Assembly: GCF_029223285.1 (NCBI RefSeq)
Contig: NZ_JARHUJ010000003.1
Span: forward strand, 682,001-746,000
Source: Paraflavitalea sp. CAU 1676
GTDB lineage: Bacteria; Bacteroidota; Bacteroidia; Chitinophagales; Chitinophagaceae
Direction: 5' to 3'
Length of the DNA: 64,000 nt
Shown here one piece after another: positions 18,383-27,417 of the stretch. Within the stretch, counting starts at the first letter, position 1. Each line of letters starts with the position of its first letter. The notes under the pieces were generated by a model, which saw only the letters and a program-made list of their open reading frames with translations, did no database searches and was not told the origin of the DNA. The position numbers and the translations under genes were made by a program.

Positions 18383-18934
18383 TCAGGCCAGTACGCGGGG
18401 AGGTTTATAGGTGTCCTGGACAAATGCCAGGTGTGGGCCGGCCGAAAGGTACCCGGCAGGTGCGATGAAGGTTTCGACAGTACCAACAATTGTATACTTC
18501 AATACAGGTTCCTGGAATTCGGCAGAGAGGGCGATCTTTTTGACAACTGACCTGGAGGTGTGCCCTGTAGTACTCATGCCATTTACCTGGCTGGCATAGT
18601 CGTGCCTTGACTGGTGAAATTGTGTTTTGGGTTGGTTGGGCACACAAAGCAGGAAGAGTGTATCGTTATGAACTTTTCGCTTAACGTAGTTGTAGAAAAC
18701 ACCATTCACTTCCATTTCCCCATCGACCCTTTCATAGTCGTTCCAATTAGTGAGGTAAGGCAGGTGCAGCGGAAGTTTTACTTCTAGGAGCTGATCGTCT
18801 TGGTATTGACGTTTATCGAGTTGTTGAACGAGGTGTTTGTCGGACTGAGCGATGAAATAACCGTAAAAAAGGTGATACCCGGCGAGATTGAACAGGTGGA
18901 TAACAAGCAGTGTTATGGCAATCAATCTTTTCAG
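18383..18934 (-). CDS. Hypothetical protein with N-terminal membrane segment
   Basis: About 183 residues, not recognised. A single N-terminal hydrophobic helix (IAITLLVIHLFNLAGYH) is followed by a globular domain with strand-rich C-terminal half and the end TYKPPRVLA. No ATG is present at the start: the frame begins after a TAA with only CTG 18934 and TTG 18925 as candidates. CTG gives the natural-looking opening (M)KRLIAITLL, which is why I prefer it; TTG would give MIAITLL. The CTG sits inside one arm of a perfect 16-bp inverted repeat (18927-18942 with 18979-18994). It lies downstream of the small PQ-loop-like membrane gene on the same strand. Confidence 0.6.
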   Translation of the reverse strand: MKRLIAITLLVIHLFNLAGYHLFYGYFIAQSDKHLVQQLDKRQYQDDQLLEVKLPLHLPYLTNWNDYERVDGEMEVNGVFYNYVKRKVHNDTLFLLCVPNQPKTQFHQSRHDYASQVNGMSTTGHTSRSVVKKIALSAEFQEPVLKYTIVGTVETFIAPAGYLSAGPHLAFVQDTYKPPRVLA

Positions 18935-18994
18935 AACGAAAGTTTACTGAATGTAGCATTTTTTTGCCAGATTTAGCTCTTTCGTTCTGAAAAG
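18927..18994. repeat. Perfect 16-bp inverted repeat over the start of the 18383-18934 gene
   Basis: CTTTTCAGAACGAAAG at 18927-18942 is the exact reverse complement of 18979-18994, with 36 nt between, including a run of seven T. On the minus strand it would fold into a hairpin in the leader, with the downstream arm covering the proposed CTG start. It could control translation, act as a poor terminator after the 19013-19282 gene, or be a protein-binding site. Confidence 0.7.
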
Positions 18995-19012
18995 CAGTTA
19001 ACCTTGGCCTGA

Positions 19013-19282
19013 TTACTTAGGCAGGATCCTGAAATTCTTGGAAGAAACGTACAGCATCAGCGTTACGATGTTCAGCAGGAAGGTTGCCATTCCACAAGCA
19101 AACATCACCTGCTTGCTTTCGAGCCATCCGAAAACGGTCCAGCAAAGCGTAGCAGGAAGCATCAGCAACAGTAAACTAACAGAGAGATACCGGGCCTTTC
19201 TTTTACGGAGTAACCGGATCGATTGAAATAATAAGAGACTGCTCACAAGCGAGTTAGCAAAGATTGCCACCAGGGTGTCCAT
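19013..19282 (-). CDS. Small three-helix membrane protein, SemiSWEET/PQ-loop-like
   Basis: 89 residues with three membrane helices (about 3-22, 32-54, 60-82) and a basic loop after the first (RLLRKRKARYLS). The pattern of Q in the first helix region, a CWTVFGW segment ending helix two, and an Asn in helix three fits bacterial SemiSWEET sugar transporters, which work as dimers of such triple-helix bundles. The Pro-Gln pair is degenerate (FQ instead of PQ), so the assignment is tentative. It is divergent from the AraC-family gene (92 nt between), which might regulate it. Confidence 0.5.
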   Translation of the reverse strand: MDTLVAIFANSLVSSLLLFQSIRLLRKRKARYLSVSLLLLMLPATLCWTVFGWLESKQVMFACGMATFLLNIVTLMLYVSSKNFRILPK

Positions 19283-19374
19283 GATATTAGATTTTAGGGA
19301 TATTGATAACCAGTTATAATAGATTGTACAAAAGGCCCGATTTTTGTAATTTCATCCCAGTTCATTCCTTAGCC

Positions 19375-20190
19375 ATGAAATGTCAGCAATTACCACCGCC
19401 CGAACATCTCAAAGAATACATCCGGAGCATCTGGACCCTCGAAGTACCGGCCGACGGCCAGACCCCTCATGTTTTCCGCACCTTCGCAGAAGGAGCCCCG
19501 GGGCTTGTCTTTCAGCAGGCAGAAGACGGTAAGGTTTACCAGAATGATAAGGAGCTACCCGGTTTGTTTCTTTATGGCTCTGCCACCACACACGCTCGTT
19601 TACACGCAACCGGTAAATTGAAAATCGTTGGGATCTTTTTACACCCGAATGCATTAAAGACTGTATTTGGCCTCAATGCCGGCTTACTGACGGATACCTG
19701 CATCGACGCCAGTACGCTGGCCGTTCGCGAGTATCATTCTTTACCGGAGCAATTGGTGAACACGAGGTCTACAATCGGGCAAATAGAACTACTTTCTTCG
19801 TGGATAAAGGTTAAGGCTGATAAGAATCATGCACGGCGGGACAACAACATGCAATATGCCGCATCCGTCATTGCAGGATCTAAAGGGAACGTAGTTTTGA
19901 AAGGGTTACAGATCGAATTACAACTATCCGAAAGAAGCTTTGAACGCAAATTCAAAGAATATATTGGGATGAGTCCTAAATTATTTTCCAGGATATGCCG
20001 GTTTCAGTCTTCGCTTCAACAACTCAGAGACAACGACTACACGAAACTATCCGACATCGCTTTTGAAAATGAATACGCCGACCAATCGCACTTTATCCGC
20101 ACCTTTAAAGAATTCGCCGGGTTCTCACCGTTTCAATACCAGAAGCAATCGCCCGAGGTCATTGAAAACTTAGCCACATTACTAAAATGA
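19375..20190 (+). CDS. AraC-family regulator with DUF6597-like N-terminal domain
   Basis: About 271 residues. The N-terminal domain opens with MKCQQLPPPEHLKEYIRSIW, the style of DUF6597-containing regulators common in Chitinophagaceae. The C-terminal HTH_18 domain has both helix-turn-helix units (VLKGLQIELQLSERSFERKF and LSDIAFENEYADQSHFIRTF), with the family's FKEFAGFSPFQY end. I chose ATG 19375 over the frame's start at 19303 because the domain begins exactly there. It is divergent from the small membrane gene and is followed by a strong bidirectional terminator. Confidence 0.85.
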   Translation: MKCQQLPPPEHLKEYIRSIWTLEVPADGQTPHVFRTFAEGAPGLVFQQAEDGKVYQNDKELPGLFLYGSATTHARLHATGKLKIVGIFLHPNALKTVFGLNAGLLTDTCIDASTLAVREYHSLPEQLVNTRSTIGQIELLSSWIKVKADKNHARRDNNMQYAASVIAGSKGNVVLKGLQIELQLSERSFERKFKEYIGMSPKLFSRICRFQSSLQQLRDNDYTKLSDIAFENEYADQSHFIRTFKEFAGFSPFQYQKQSPEVIENLATLLK

Positions 20191-20221
20191 ATAAACTATA
20201 GGTTTTATTGTAATCAACGAT

Positions 20222-20256
20222 AAAAAAGACCCCGGGGTTTACCCGGGGTCTTTTTT
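20222..20256. terminator. Bidirectional rho-independent terminator
   Basis: A6, stem GACCCCGGG (20228-20236), 5-nt loop, CCCGGGGTC (20242-20250), T6. It lies between the convergent AraC gene (plus) and the MacB-like permease gene (minus) and has a U-run in both directions, so it serves both. Confidence 0.93.
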
Positions 20257-20293
20257 ATGAACGATCTGGTAAAAGTCAAAGTTCATCCTTAGT

Positions 20294-22660
20294 CTACTCG
20301 GTACGCAGACTTTTCACCGGGTTGGCCAATGCTGCCCGGATGGCCTGGTAGCTCACCGTAGCGAGGGCTATCAGCACAGACAGTAAACCCGCCAGGGCAA
20401 ACACCCACCATTGAATGGGTACCCGGTATGTATAGTCATTGAGCCAGGAATGCATGGCCCACCAGGCAACCGGCGCGGCCAGCAGGAAGGAGATCATCAC
20501 CAGGGTCAAAAAGTCTTTGGAAAGCAGGGTAGCCAGCCCCGTAACAGAAGCGCCCAATACCTTGCGTACCCCTATTTCTTTTACACGGCTTTCGGCCATG
20601 TAAATAGCCAGTCCAAACAATCCCAGGCAGGAAATGAAGACTGTGAGGCCGGCAAACAGGCCTGCCAGTGTGCCGGTACGTTTTTCGTCCTCAAACTTGC
20701 GGGCATACTCTTCATCGACAAACTTATATTCAAACGGGTATTCCGTATTGAATTTCCTGAAGATGGTTTCCGCCTGCTTGATATTCGTGGCGGTAGAATT
20801 GTTGTTGTTGAGCTTGATCAGGATCACATTGAACCAGGCTTTACCACCGGCGATCAGCATGGGCCGCGTAGGCTCGTAAGGATTAGTGAGGATGAAATCC
20901 TTGATAACACCCACAATATGCCAGTCGGTGCCATTGTCCTTGACGATCTTACCGATGGGATCCTTAAACTTCATCACCTTCAGGGCCGATTCATTGATGA
21001 TCATGCCTGTTGAGTCGGTGGGAAATTTCGTAAGGTCGAAGTCGCGGCCTTTCACGAACTGCAGGCCGGCGGTAACACCCAGGCCCTGATCGGCATTGTA
21101 GCGAAAGAAGTCCGTTTTATCGTTAGGGTCCTTCCCCTCCCACTCCTGTCCCCAGCCATCACTCCAGCTTTCGGTGATGGGGGCGCTGGTCTTGGTAACC
21201 GAGGCGGCTATTCCTTTCGAGAGTAGCTCCTGCTTGATCAGTTCAAAGTTCTTTTCGATATCACCAGTAAAGATGTGATACACCAGGTTGTTCTTATCAT
21301 ACCCCGTTTGCCGGTCCTTCGCATAATCGATCTGCTGCTTTACAATGATGGTGCAAATGATGAGGATTATGGCAAAGGTGAATTGCAGTACCACCAGCAC
21401 TTTCCGGGGAGCTACCAGGGCCTGCGTTTTTTTGAACGTGCCTTTCAGCACTTTCACCGGTTGAAATGATGACAGGAAGAAGGCAGGATAACTACCGGCC
21501 AGCAATCCGGTCAGCAAAACAAACCCTACACCCACCAGCCAGAACATCGGACTCGTATAAGGAATGAACAGCTGTTTATCGGTTAGTTTGTTGAAGCCCC
21601 CGAGCGTGCATTGCACGACGATAATGGCGATGAGCCCCGCAATAAATGCCAGCAGGATCGATTCGCCGATGAACTGGCCTACCAGCGATATCTTTTGAGC
21701 GCCCACCACTTTGCGGATACCCACTTCTTTCGCCCGTTTTTCACTACGGGCAGTGCTGAGGTTCATGAAATTGATACAGGCGATCAGCAAAATAAAGCCC
21801 GCCACGATGCCGAACAGGCGAACGAACGTGATACGGCCGTTACCATCTTCCTTACCGTTTTCAAAGCTGGAATAAAGCCTCCAGCGCTCGAGCGGATAAA
21901 GGAACATTTCCCACTTCGGCTCGTCCTTCGCATAACGCTGCTTCATGACCTTTACTTTGGGGGCCACTGATGCGAGCGTAGCATTAGGCTTTAGCAGTAC
22001 ATAAGTACGGGTGCTGTTATTGCCCCAATACTGGTCATCATCGCCCAGGAAGCGCTTATAGGCCCAGGGCACCAGGTATTCGAAGCGGCTGAAGCGGGTA
22101 TTGTTGGGCATGTCTTTCAGAATGCCCGTTACCGTAAAGTTCTCCTTGTTATCGATCTTGATGATCTTATTCATCGGATCTTCCTTCCCGAACAGTTTTT
22201 TGGCCAGTGACTCCGTGAGTACGATGGAGCGCATGTTCTGCAGCACAACTTTGGGGTTGCCTTGCAACAGGGGGAAGGAAAATATTTGCAGAAAGTTTGA
22301 ATCGACCATGGTACCCCGTACCGTGAGTTTCTTTTCGCCCACAGTAAACAGGAAATTGGTTCCCCAATCAACCCGCGCGGCCATTTCCACTTCGGGCAGG
22401 TCTTTCTCGAGGGTACGCGCCAGCACTTTGGGCGTAGTATTCCAGCAATTGAGCTCACCGCTGAACTCGGCCCGGTTCCAGGCTTCGTAAATACGGTCTT
22501 TCTTTTCATGGAACTGGTCATAGCTGACTTCGTTCTGTATCCAGAGTAAAATGAGGATGGCGCTGGCCATGCCTACCACCAATCCGAGGATATTGATGGT
22601 CGAAAACCCTTTGCTGCGTAGCATATTGCGCCACGCAATCTTGAAGAAATTCTTGATCAT
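20294..22660 (-). CDS. MacB-like ABC transporter permease (FtsX domains)
   Basis: 788 residues with the layout typical of Bacteroidota lone permeases: N-terminal membrane helix after MLRSKGFSTINILGLVVGM, a periplasmic MacB_PCD domain (about residues 45-250), an FtsX domain of three or four helices (about 280-450; RAKEVGIRKVVGA), a second periplasmic domain, and a second FtsX domain (about 660-788; RVKEIGVRKVLGA). No ATPase gene is adjacent, so the partner must be encoded elsewhere. It is paralogous to the gene at 24805-27186 and may belong to mechanotransmission-type or antimicrobial-peptide/lipoprotein systems. Confidence 0.92.
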   Translation of the reverse strand: MIKNFFKIAWRNMLRSKGFSTINILGLVVGMASAILILLWIQNEVSYDQFHEKKDRIYEAWNRAEFSGELNCWNTTPKVLARTLEKDLPEVEMAARVDWGTNFLFTVGEKKLTVRGTMVDSNFLQIFSFPLLQGNPKVVLQNMRSIVLTESLAKKLFGKEDPMNKIIKIDNKENFTVTGILKDMPNNTRFSRFEYLVPWAYKRFLGDDDQYWGNNSTRTYVLLKPNATLASVAPKVKVMKQRYAKDEPKWEMFLYPLERWRLYSSFENGKEDGNGRITFVRLFGIVAGFILLIACINFMNLSTARSEKRAKEVGIRKVVGAQKISLVGQFIGESILLAFIAGLIAIIVVQCTLGGFNKLTDKQLFIPYTSPMFWLVGVGFVLLTGLLAGSYPAFFLSSFQPVKVLKGTFKKTQALVAPRKVLVVLQFTFAIILIICTIIVKQQIDYAKDRQTGYDKNNLVYHIFTGDIEKNFELIKQELLSKGIAASVTKTSAPITESWSDGWGQEWEGKDPNDKTDFFRYNADQGLGVTAGLQFVKGRDFDLTKFPTDSTGMIINESALKVMKFKDPIGKIVKDNGTDWHIVGVIKDFILTNPYEPTRPMLIAGGKAWFNVILIKLNNNNSTATNIKQAETIFRKFNTEYPFEYKFVDEEYARKFEDEKRTGTLAGLFAGLTVFISCLGLFGLAIYMAESRVKEIGVRKVLGASVTGLATLLSKDFLTLVMISFLLAAPVAWWAMHSWLNDYTYRVPIQWWVFALAGLLSVLIALATVSYQAIRAALANPVKSLRTE

Positions 22661-22800
22661 AAGCGCTGGTTAAGCTGATTTTTTATCCGGTAATCCTTAT
22701 AAGGACGCACCACCGGAGGATATGTTACAGCGCATGACCATTTTCCCTAAAAAAACTTTCGATACATTATTTTTACGTCCAATACCAAAGTAACTGACGG

Positions 22801-24420
22801 ATGCACAATAACTTCATTATTTACATTGTCCTGGTGCTGGCGATCCTGTTGCTCGTGATGCTGGCAAAGCGCATCAGGGTCTCCTACCCTATCCTGCTCG
22901 TAGTAGCCGGGCTGCTCATCAGCTTTATTCCCGGCCTGCCGGCCATAGAAATAGACCCCGAACTGATCTTCGTGATCTTCCTGCCACCCCTGCTGTATGA
23001 AGCCGCCTGGAAAACCTCCTGGAAAGAGTTCTGGCGATGGCGGCGGGTGATCTCCAGCTTCGCCTTTCTTATCGTGATCCTCACCTCCTGTGTAGTAGCG
23101 GTGTTTTCCAACTGGCTGATCCCTACGTTTACGCTGGCCCTCGGATTTCTGCTAGGGGGCATTATTTCCCCACCCGATGCGGTATCGGCTTCGTCTATCC
23201 TGCAGTCGGTGAAAGTGCCCAAGCGGCTTGTTTCGATCGTTGAAGGAGAAAGCCTGCTCAACGATGCGGCGAGCCTGATCGTATTCCGGTTTGCGCTTGT
23301 AGCGGTCAACACCGGCGTGTTCGTTTTTAGAGAAGCGGCCTGGAGTTTTGTGGTCGTTATCGTGATGGGCATACTCACAGGCATCGCTATCGCATTGGTG
23401 TTCTACGCCATGCACCGTTGGCTGCCCACCACCCCGCAGATCAACATCGTATTGTCGTTTATAGCCCCTTATGTCATGTATATCGTGGCGGAGCAGTTCC
23501 ATTTCTCCGGCGTTTTGGCGGTGGTGAGCGGTGGCCTGTTCCTGTCGGTACGCAGCCACCATTTCCTCGACCATCGCAGCCGCATCCAGGGCTGGAATGT
23601 TTGGGAAACCATTGCTTTTGTATTGAACGGACTGGTATTTATGCTCATTGGCCTCGAACTGCCGGTGGTGATCAACAGCATGGGTGAGGTAAGCCTCCGC
23701 ACAGCAATCTGGTACAGCGCCGCCATATCGTTGCTGGTGATCGTATTGCGGCTGGCCTGCACCTTTGGCGCCTCTGTATTCACCGTGTGGGTAAGCAAAT
23801 ACATAACCACGGCCGATAACCGCCCCGGCTGGAAAGGCCCGCTGGTACTGGGCTGGGCAGGTATGCGCGGTGTGGTATCGCTCGCCGCGGCACTTTCCAT
23901 TCCGGCTCATCTCAAAAACGGCAGCCCGTTTCCTGAGCGCAACCTGATCCTTTTTATCACCTTTTCGGTGATCCTGGTTACGCTGGTGTTACAAGGGCTT
24001 ACCCTGCCGGCGCTCATCCGATGGGTGAAGCTGGAAGACCGTGACCATATCATTCCCGAAGAAGAACAGGATGCCCTGGTGAAGAAGAAGATGTCGCAGG
24101 CTGCACTTCGAGTATTGCGCGAACAACATGCAGACAAACTGACCACGAATACCCTGCTGCAAAGTTTGCAAACGAGGCTACAGGCAGAGGTGGATGTACT
24201 TGGTGGCAGTCCGGGTACAGCGCTAAAGCCCAACGAAGCAAAAGAACTCATCCCCCATTATCAGTCGGTATACCTCGAACTCCTGAATGAACAGCGCACG
24301 TTACTGCATAACCTCAACCGAAAAGCGGAAGTAGACGAAGCCATTGTAAGGAAATACCTCTCATTGCTGGACATCGAAGAAGAGAAATTGTTTGTGCAAT
24401 ACCACCAGGCCGGACATTGA
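22801..24420 (+). CDS. Na+/H+ antiporter, CPA1/NhaP family
   Basis: 539 residues with about twelve membrane helices. The CPA1 core motif is clear: GGIISPPDAVSASSILQ (about residues 118-134) followed by EGESLLNDAASLIVF, containing the ND pair of the ion-binding site. A later GWAGMRGVVSLAAAL segment carries the conserved Arg of helix 11. The last 130 residues are a hydrophilic, helical cytoplasmic tail that probably regulates activity. It imports protons in exchange for Na+ (or K+) at the inner membrane. Divergent from the minus permease gene with 140 nt between; downstream lies small-RNA element A on the other strand. Confidence 0.9.
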   Translation: MHNNFIIYIVLVLAILLLVMLAKRIRVSYPILLVVAGLLISFIPGLPAIEIDPELIFVIFLPPLLYEAAWKTSWKEFWRWRRVISSFAFLIVILTSCVVAVFSNWLIPTFTLALGFLLGGIISPPDAVSASSILQSVKVPKRLVSIVEGESLLNDAASLIVFRFALVAVNTGVFVFREAAWSFVVVIVMGILTGIAIALVFYAMHRWLPTTPQINIVLSFIAPYVMYIVAEQFHFSGVLAVVSGGLFLSVRSHHFLDHRSRIQGWNVWETIAFVLNGLVFMLIGLELPVVINSMGEVSLRTAIWYSAAISLLVIVLRLACTFGASVFTVWVSKYITTADNRPGWKGPLVLGWAGMRGVVSLAAALSIPAHLKNGSPFPERNLILFITFSVILVTLVLQGLTLPALIRWVKLEDRDHIIPEEEQDALVKKKMSQAALRVLREQHADKLTTNTLLQSLQTRLQAEVDVLGGSPGTALKPNEAKELIPHYQSVYLELLNEQRTLLHNLNRKAEVDEAIVRKYLSLLDIEEEKLFVQYHQAGH

Positions 24421-24462
24421 TGAGCGTTAACGAACGGGTTCCCGAATACAGATACGGACATC

Positions 24463-24493
24463 AAAAAAGGTGAGCGCGTTCAAGCGGCTCACC
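24463..24493 (-). terminator. Terminator of small RNA A
   Basis: On the minus strand, stem GGTGAGC/GCTCACC (24469-24475 with 24487-24493) followed by T6. The stem differs from that of copies B and C while the structure and place are kept. Confidence 0.85.
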
Positions 24494-24688
24494 TTTGTTC
24501 AGAATCTTTTGGACGTGATCAGGAAAACTTAACCTTGGTTTTTCAGGATAATTGGATATTGACAACCGGATAAGGTCTTTGTTGTTTTATATGATATAGT
24601 ATCCCGGTGGTTTTTCGGATATGGACATCCCTATTTAAACTGGTTTTTCATGGACTTACTGGACTTGGATAACCGTATCATCTAATCA
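24463..24688 (-). ncRNA. Predicted small RNA, copy A of a three-member family
   Basis: No plausible ORF; boundaries are inferred from promoter and terminator. On the minus strand: palindrome CGTA-GAAT-TACG (24772-24783), 46 nt, TTG -33 (24723-24725), 20 nt, TACTTTTG -7 (24695-24702), expected start near 24688, and terminator ending near 24463. Blocks shared with copies B and C include TGATACGGTT near the 5' end (plus 24671-24680), TCCAATTATCC (plus 24546-24556) and CGTCCAAAA just before the terminator (plus 24507-24515). The RNA, about 226 nt, has six UCCA motifs. It lies between the antiporter and the convergent permease gene, with nothing downstream on its strand before the antisense antiporter, so it is not a leader. 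Confidence 0.75.
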
Positions 24689-24694
24689 ACAATA

Positions 24695-24783
24695 CAAAAG
24701 TACACACCAGCCATGGCGGCTGCAAGCGCAAAACCGCCCCTTCTCTTTCCTGCACCATCTACTGGCAAAATCGTAGAATTACG
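24695..24783 (-). promoter_or_regulatory. Promoter and upstream palindrome of small RNA A
   Basis: -7 TACTTTTG (24695-24702), 20-nt spacer, -33 TTG (24723-24725), 46 nt, then palindrome CGTA-N4-TACG (24772-24783). Both spacings are identical in copies B and C. The palindrome is a candidate transcription-factor site. Confidence 0.72.
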
Positions 24784-24804
24784 GATACCCCTATCGGAGA
24801 TTAA

Positions 24805-27186
24805 TTACTCGCTTCTTAGTGACTTCACCGGGCTAACTACGGCTGCCTTGAGGGCCTGAAAACCCACTGTAAGCAATGCTATTGAGGCAGCTATGAAGGC
24901 TGCCAGTACGTAAACCCACCATTGGATATCGACGCGGTAGGCAAAACTTTGCAGCCAGTTATGCATGGCATAATATCCTATAGGTACGGCGATCAAAATG
25001 GCCAGCAATACAGGCTTCAGCAGATCCTTCGATAGCAGCAGCACTATATTAGGTACCGAAGAGCCCAGCACCTTCCTTACACCGATCTCTTTGGTGCGTT
25101 TGGCGGCCGCAAAAGAGGCTAGTCCGAATAAACCCAGGCAGGCGATAACGATGGCCAGTCCCGAGAAGATACTGAGCAGGGTTTGCTGACGCAGGTCCGA
25201 TTTATAAGAGGCGTCGAATTTTTCATCCAGGAACTCATACTCGAAAGGATAAGAACGCACCAGTTTCGTATACTCATTTTTGATAGCCGCCAGGCCATCT
25301 GGTACGTTACCGGGTTTCAGCCTGATGGCGATCACGCGGTGGTCTTCGGAGGGAGAGATTACCAGCGGCTCTACCTGTTCTTTCAATGACTGGAAGTTGA
25401 AGTCTTCCACCACGCCAACAATCCTCCGTTTTGCATTGTCGCGGATCGTGTTCCTAACCCATTTACCAAGCGCCTGGTCGGGTGTAAGTCCCAGCTGCGT
25501 GGCAGCTGTACGATTGATCAATACACTTTCTGCGGTATCGGTGGGGAATTGACCAGACAGGTCTCTGCCGGCGATGATCTTTAATCCCAGCGTGGAAGCA
25601 TATTCAAAATCAGCGAAGGCTGTTCTTAATTTTACCACCTGGTTATTGCCTGCTTCGTATTCGAAATTCTGTTGATCATGAAAACCGCCCGGCGCGCCCG
25701 ACATGATCGAAACACTGGCAATTCGACTGTTCTGCTGCAATTCTTTTTTAAAAGTCCACCGGTGCTCATAAATATCGTTATTGTCAACCGTCACCAGTAC
25801 GGTTTGCGCTTTATCAAAACCGAGTTCCTTGCTTTTCACATAACGCATCTGGTTCATGATAACGATGGTGCCGATGATGAGGAATACGGATATACTGAAT
25901 TGTACCACCACGAGTGAATGGCGGAAAAAAGCGCCGCCTTTGCCGAGACGTAATTTGCCCTTGAGGGCCTCGATGGGAGAAAAACCCGACAATACGAGGG
26001 CCGGGTAACTGCCGGCCAGGAAGCCCACCAATACAATAACCCCCACCAGGAAAAGATATATAGGCATCGAGTTCCAGGATACGGTGAGCGAGTAACCCAG
26101 CAGTTGGTTGTACCAGGGCATCAGCAACTCCATCGCGCCAATGGCCAGCAGACAGGAGATAGTGGCCAGCATCATCGACTCGCCGATGAATTGCCATACC
26201 AGGTCGTGACGCAACGCACCCAGCACTTTGCGCAAGCCAACTTCCTTGGAACGCTCCACGGCACGCACCGTCGACAGGTTGGTGAAATTGATGCAGGCCA
26301 CCAGCAACACGAGCACTGCAATGGAGAGGAAGATATAGACAACTTTTTTATCGCCATGCCTCACTTCATTAAAGGCGGGAGCAGGCTCAAAATAGATATC
26401 AGACAAAGGACTCAGCTTCAATTCGAAGGTTGAGCCAAAGCGCTTCATATCCGCCCCCATGTATTTCTCCATGAAAGCAGGGAACTGCTTTTCAAGTGTC
26501 GCTTTCTCCGCCTGGCTGTTCACCTGCAGATAAACGAACTGGTTATTGTTGATCCATACGTTGAACCAGTCTTCCCGGCTCACAATGGAAAGGGGTAATA
26601 CAAAATCGAAGTCGAGGTGCGAGTTAAGCGGTATATTTTTAGCCACGCCGGTCACTTTCAGCGACAGACGTTTATTGAATTCTACGACCTTACCCATGGG
26701 ATTTTCCTTACCGAAGTACTTCTCGGCAGCCGCCTCGGAAAGCACTACGCTTCCGGGTTCTTTGAGCGCCGTAGCGGGGTCGCCTTGCAATAAGGGGAAG
26801 GTAAACAGGGAAAAGAAATTATCATCGGTCATGATGAGTTTCCTTTCGTTGTAATGTTTATCTCCATAAGAAAGGAGGCCTGAGGTAGCCCGTACCCGAA
26901 CCGCTTTCTTGATGGTACCACCAAAGTCATTGAGTAGGGCGGGGGCATAAGGGCCGGATAGGTAAGGCGTCCATTTTGTATCGCCATTGGCGCCATAGCC
27001 GCGCATAACCCGGTAGATCTGGCTGCCGTTCTGGTGAAACTTATCGGCACTGAATTCATTAAGCAGGAAAAGGAAGATCATCATGCAGCAGGTGATGCCG
27101 ATGGTGAGCCCGAGAATATTGATAAAGGAAAAGACCTTGTTCTTGCGGAGGTTCCTCCAGCCTGTCTTCAGGTATGCTTTAAACAT
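24805..27186 (-). CDS. MacB-like ABC transporter permease (FtsX domains), paralogue
   Basis: 793 residues, same architecture as the permease at 20294-22660: opening FKAYLKTGWRNLRKNKVFS, MacB_PCD periplasmic domain, FtsX domain (with RSKEVGLRKVLGA), second periplasmic domain, and a C-terminal FtsX domain (RTKEIGVRKVLGS). The two proteins share arrangement and many motifs but are well diverged, so this is an old duplication or independent members of a large family. No ATP-binding subunit is adjacent. It is separated from the other permease by the antiporter gene and small RNA A. Confidence 0.92.
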   Translation of the reverse strand: MFKAYLKTGWRNLRKNKVFSFINILGLTIGITCCMMIFLFLLNEFSADKFHQNGSQIYRVMRGYGANGDTKWTPYLSGPYAPALLNDFGGTIKKAVRVRATSGLLSYGDKHYNERKLIMTDDNFFSLFTFPLLQGDPATALKEPGSVVLSEAAAEKYFGKENPMGKVVEFNKRLSLKVTGVAKNIPLNSHLDFDFVLPLSIVSREDWFNVWINNNQFVYLQVNSQAEKATLEKQFPAFMEKYMGADMKRFGSTFELKLSPLSDIYFEPAPAFNEVRHGDKKVVYIFLSIAVLVLLVACINFTNLSTVRAVERSKEVGLRKVLGALRHDLVWQFIGESMMLATISCLLAIGAMELLMPWYNQLLGYSLTVSWNSMPIYLFLVGVIVLVGFLAGSYPALVLSGFSPIEALKGKLRLGKGGAFFRHSLVVVQFSISVFLIIGTIVIMNQMRYVKSKELGFDKAQTVLVTVDNNDIYEHRWTFKKELQQNSRIASVSIMSGAPGGFHDQQNFEYEAGNNQVVKLRTAFADFEYASTLGLKIIAGRDLSGQFPTDTAESVLINRTAATQLGLTPDQALGKWVRNTIRDNAKRRIVGVVEDFNFQSLKEQVEPLVISPSEDHRVIAIRLKPGNVPDGLAAIKNEYTKLVRSYPFEYEFLDEKFDASYKSDLRQQTLLSIFSGLAIVIACLGLFGLASFAAAKRTKEIGVRKVLGSSVPNIVLLLSKDLLKPVLLAILIAVPIGYYAMHNWLQSFAYRVDIQWWVYVLAAFIAASIALLTVGFQALKAAVVSPVKSLRSE

Positions 27187-27395
27187 AGTGTATCGTTTAT
27201 GGGCTATGCGATGAAAACGATACAGTTCCAGAACGGTGCCGGTTTTATAAACTGTTCGGAATCAGCCACAATACACGTCAAGACAAGTAGTTCACTGTCC
27301 GCTTTCGATACAGGCGACGTTCACTTTTAATAGGTACAACCGGGTAGTTGGCAACCTCAAATGGTCATAACACAATACACTATAAGCTAAATACA

Positions 27396-27417
27396 GGCGC
27401 CGCAAGCGGCGCCTTTT
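27396..27417. terminator. GC-rich hairpin downstream of the DUF1080 gene
   Basis: GGCGCCG-CAAG-CGGCGCC (27396-27413), four nt past the DUF1080 stop. The T-run TTTTCTATTTT is on the plus strand; on the minus strand only TGTATTT follows. It probably ends the DUF1080 transcript, with modest efficiency. Confidence 0.5.

Noticed and set aside
23152-23910. Long antisense frame inside the Na+/H+ antiporter gene
   Set aside because: It is a shadow of the plus-strand gene: no start context and an unlikely residue mix (many Gln, His, Tyr).
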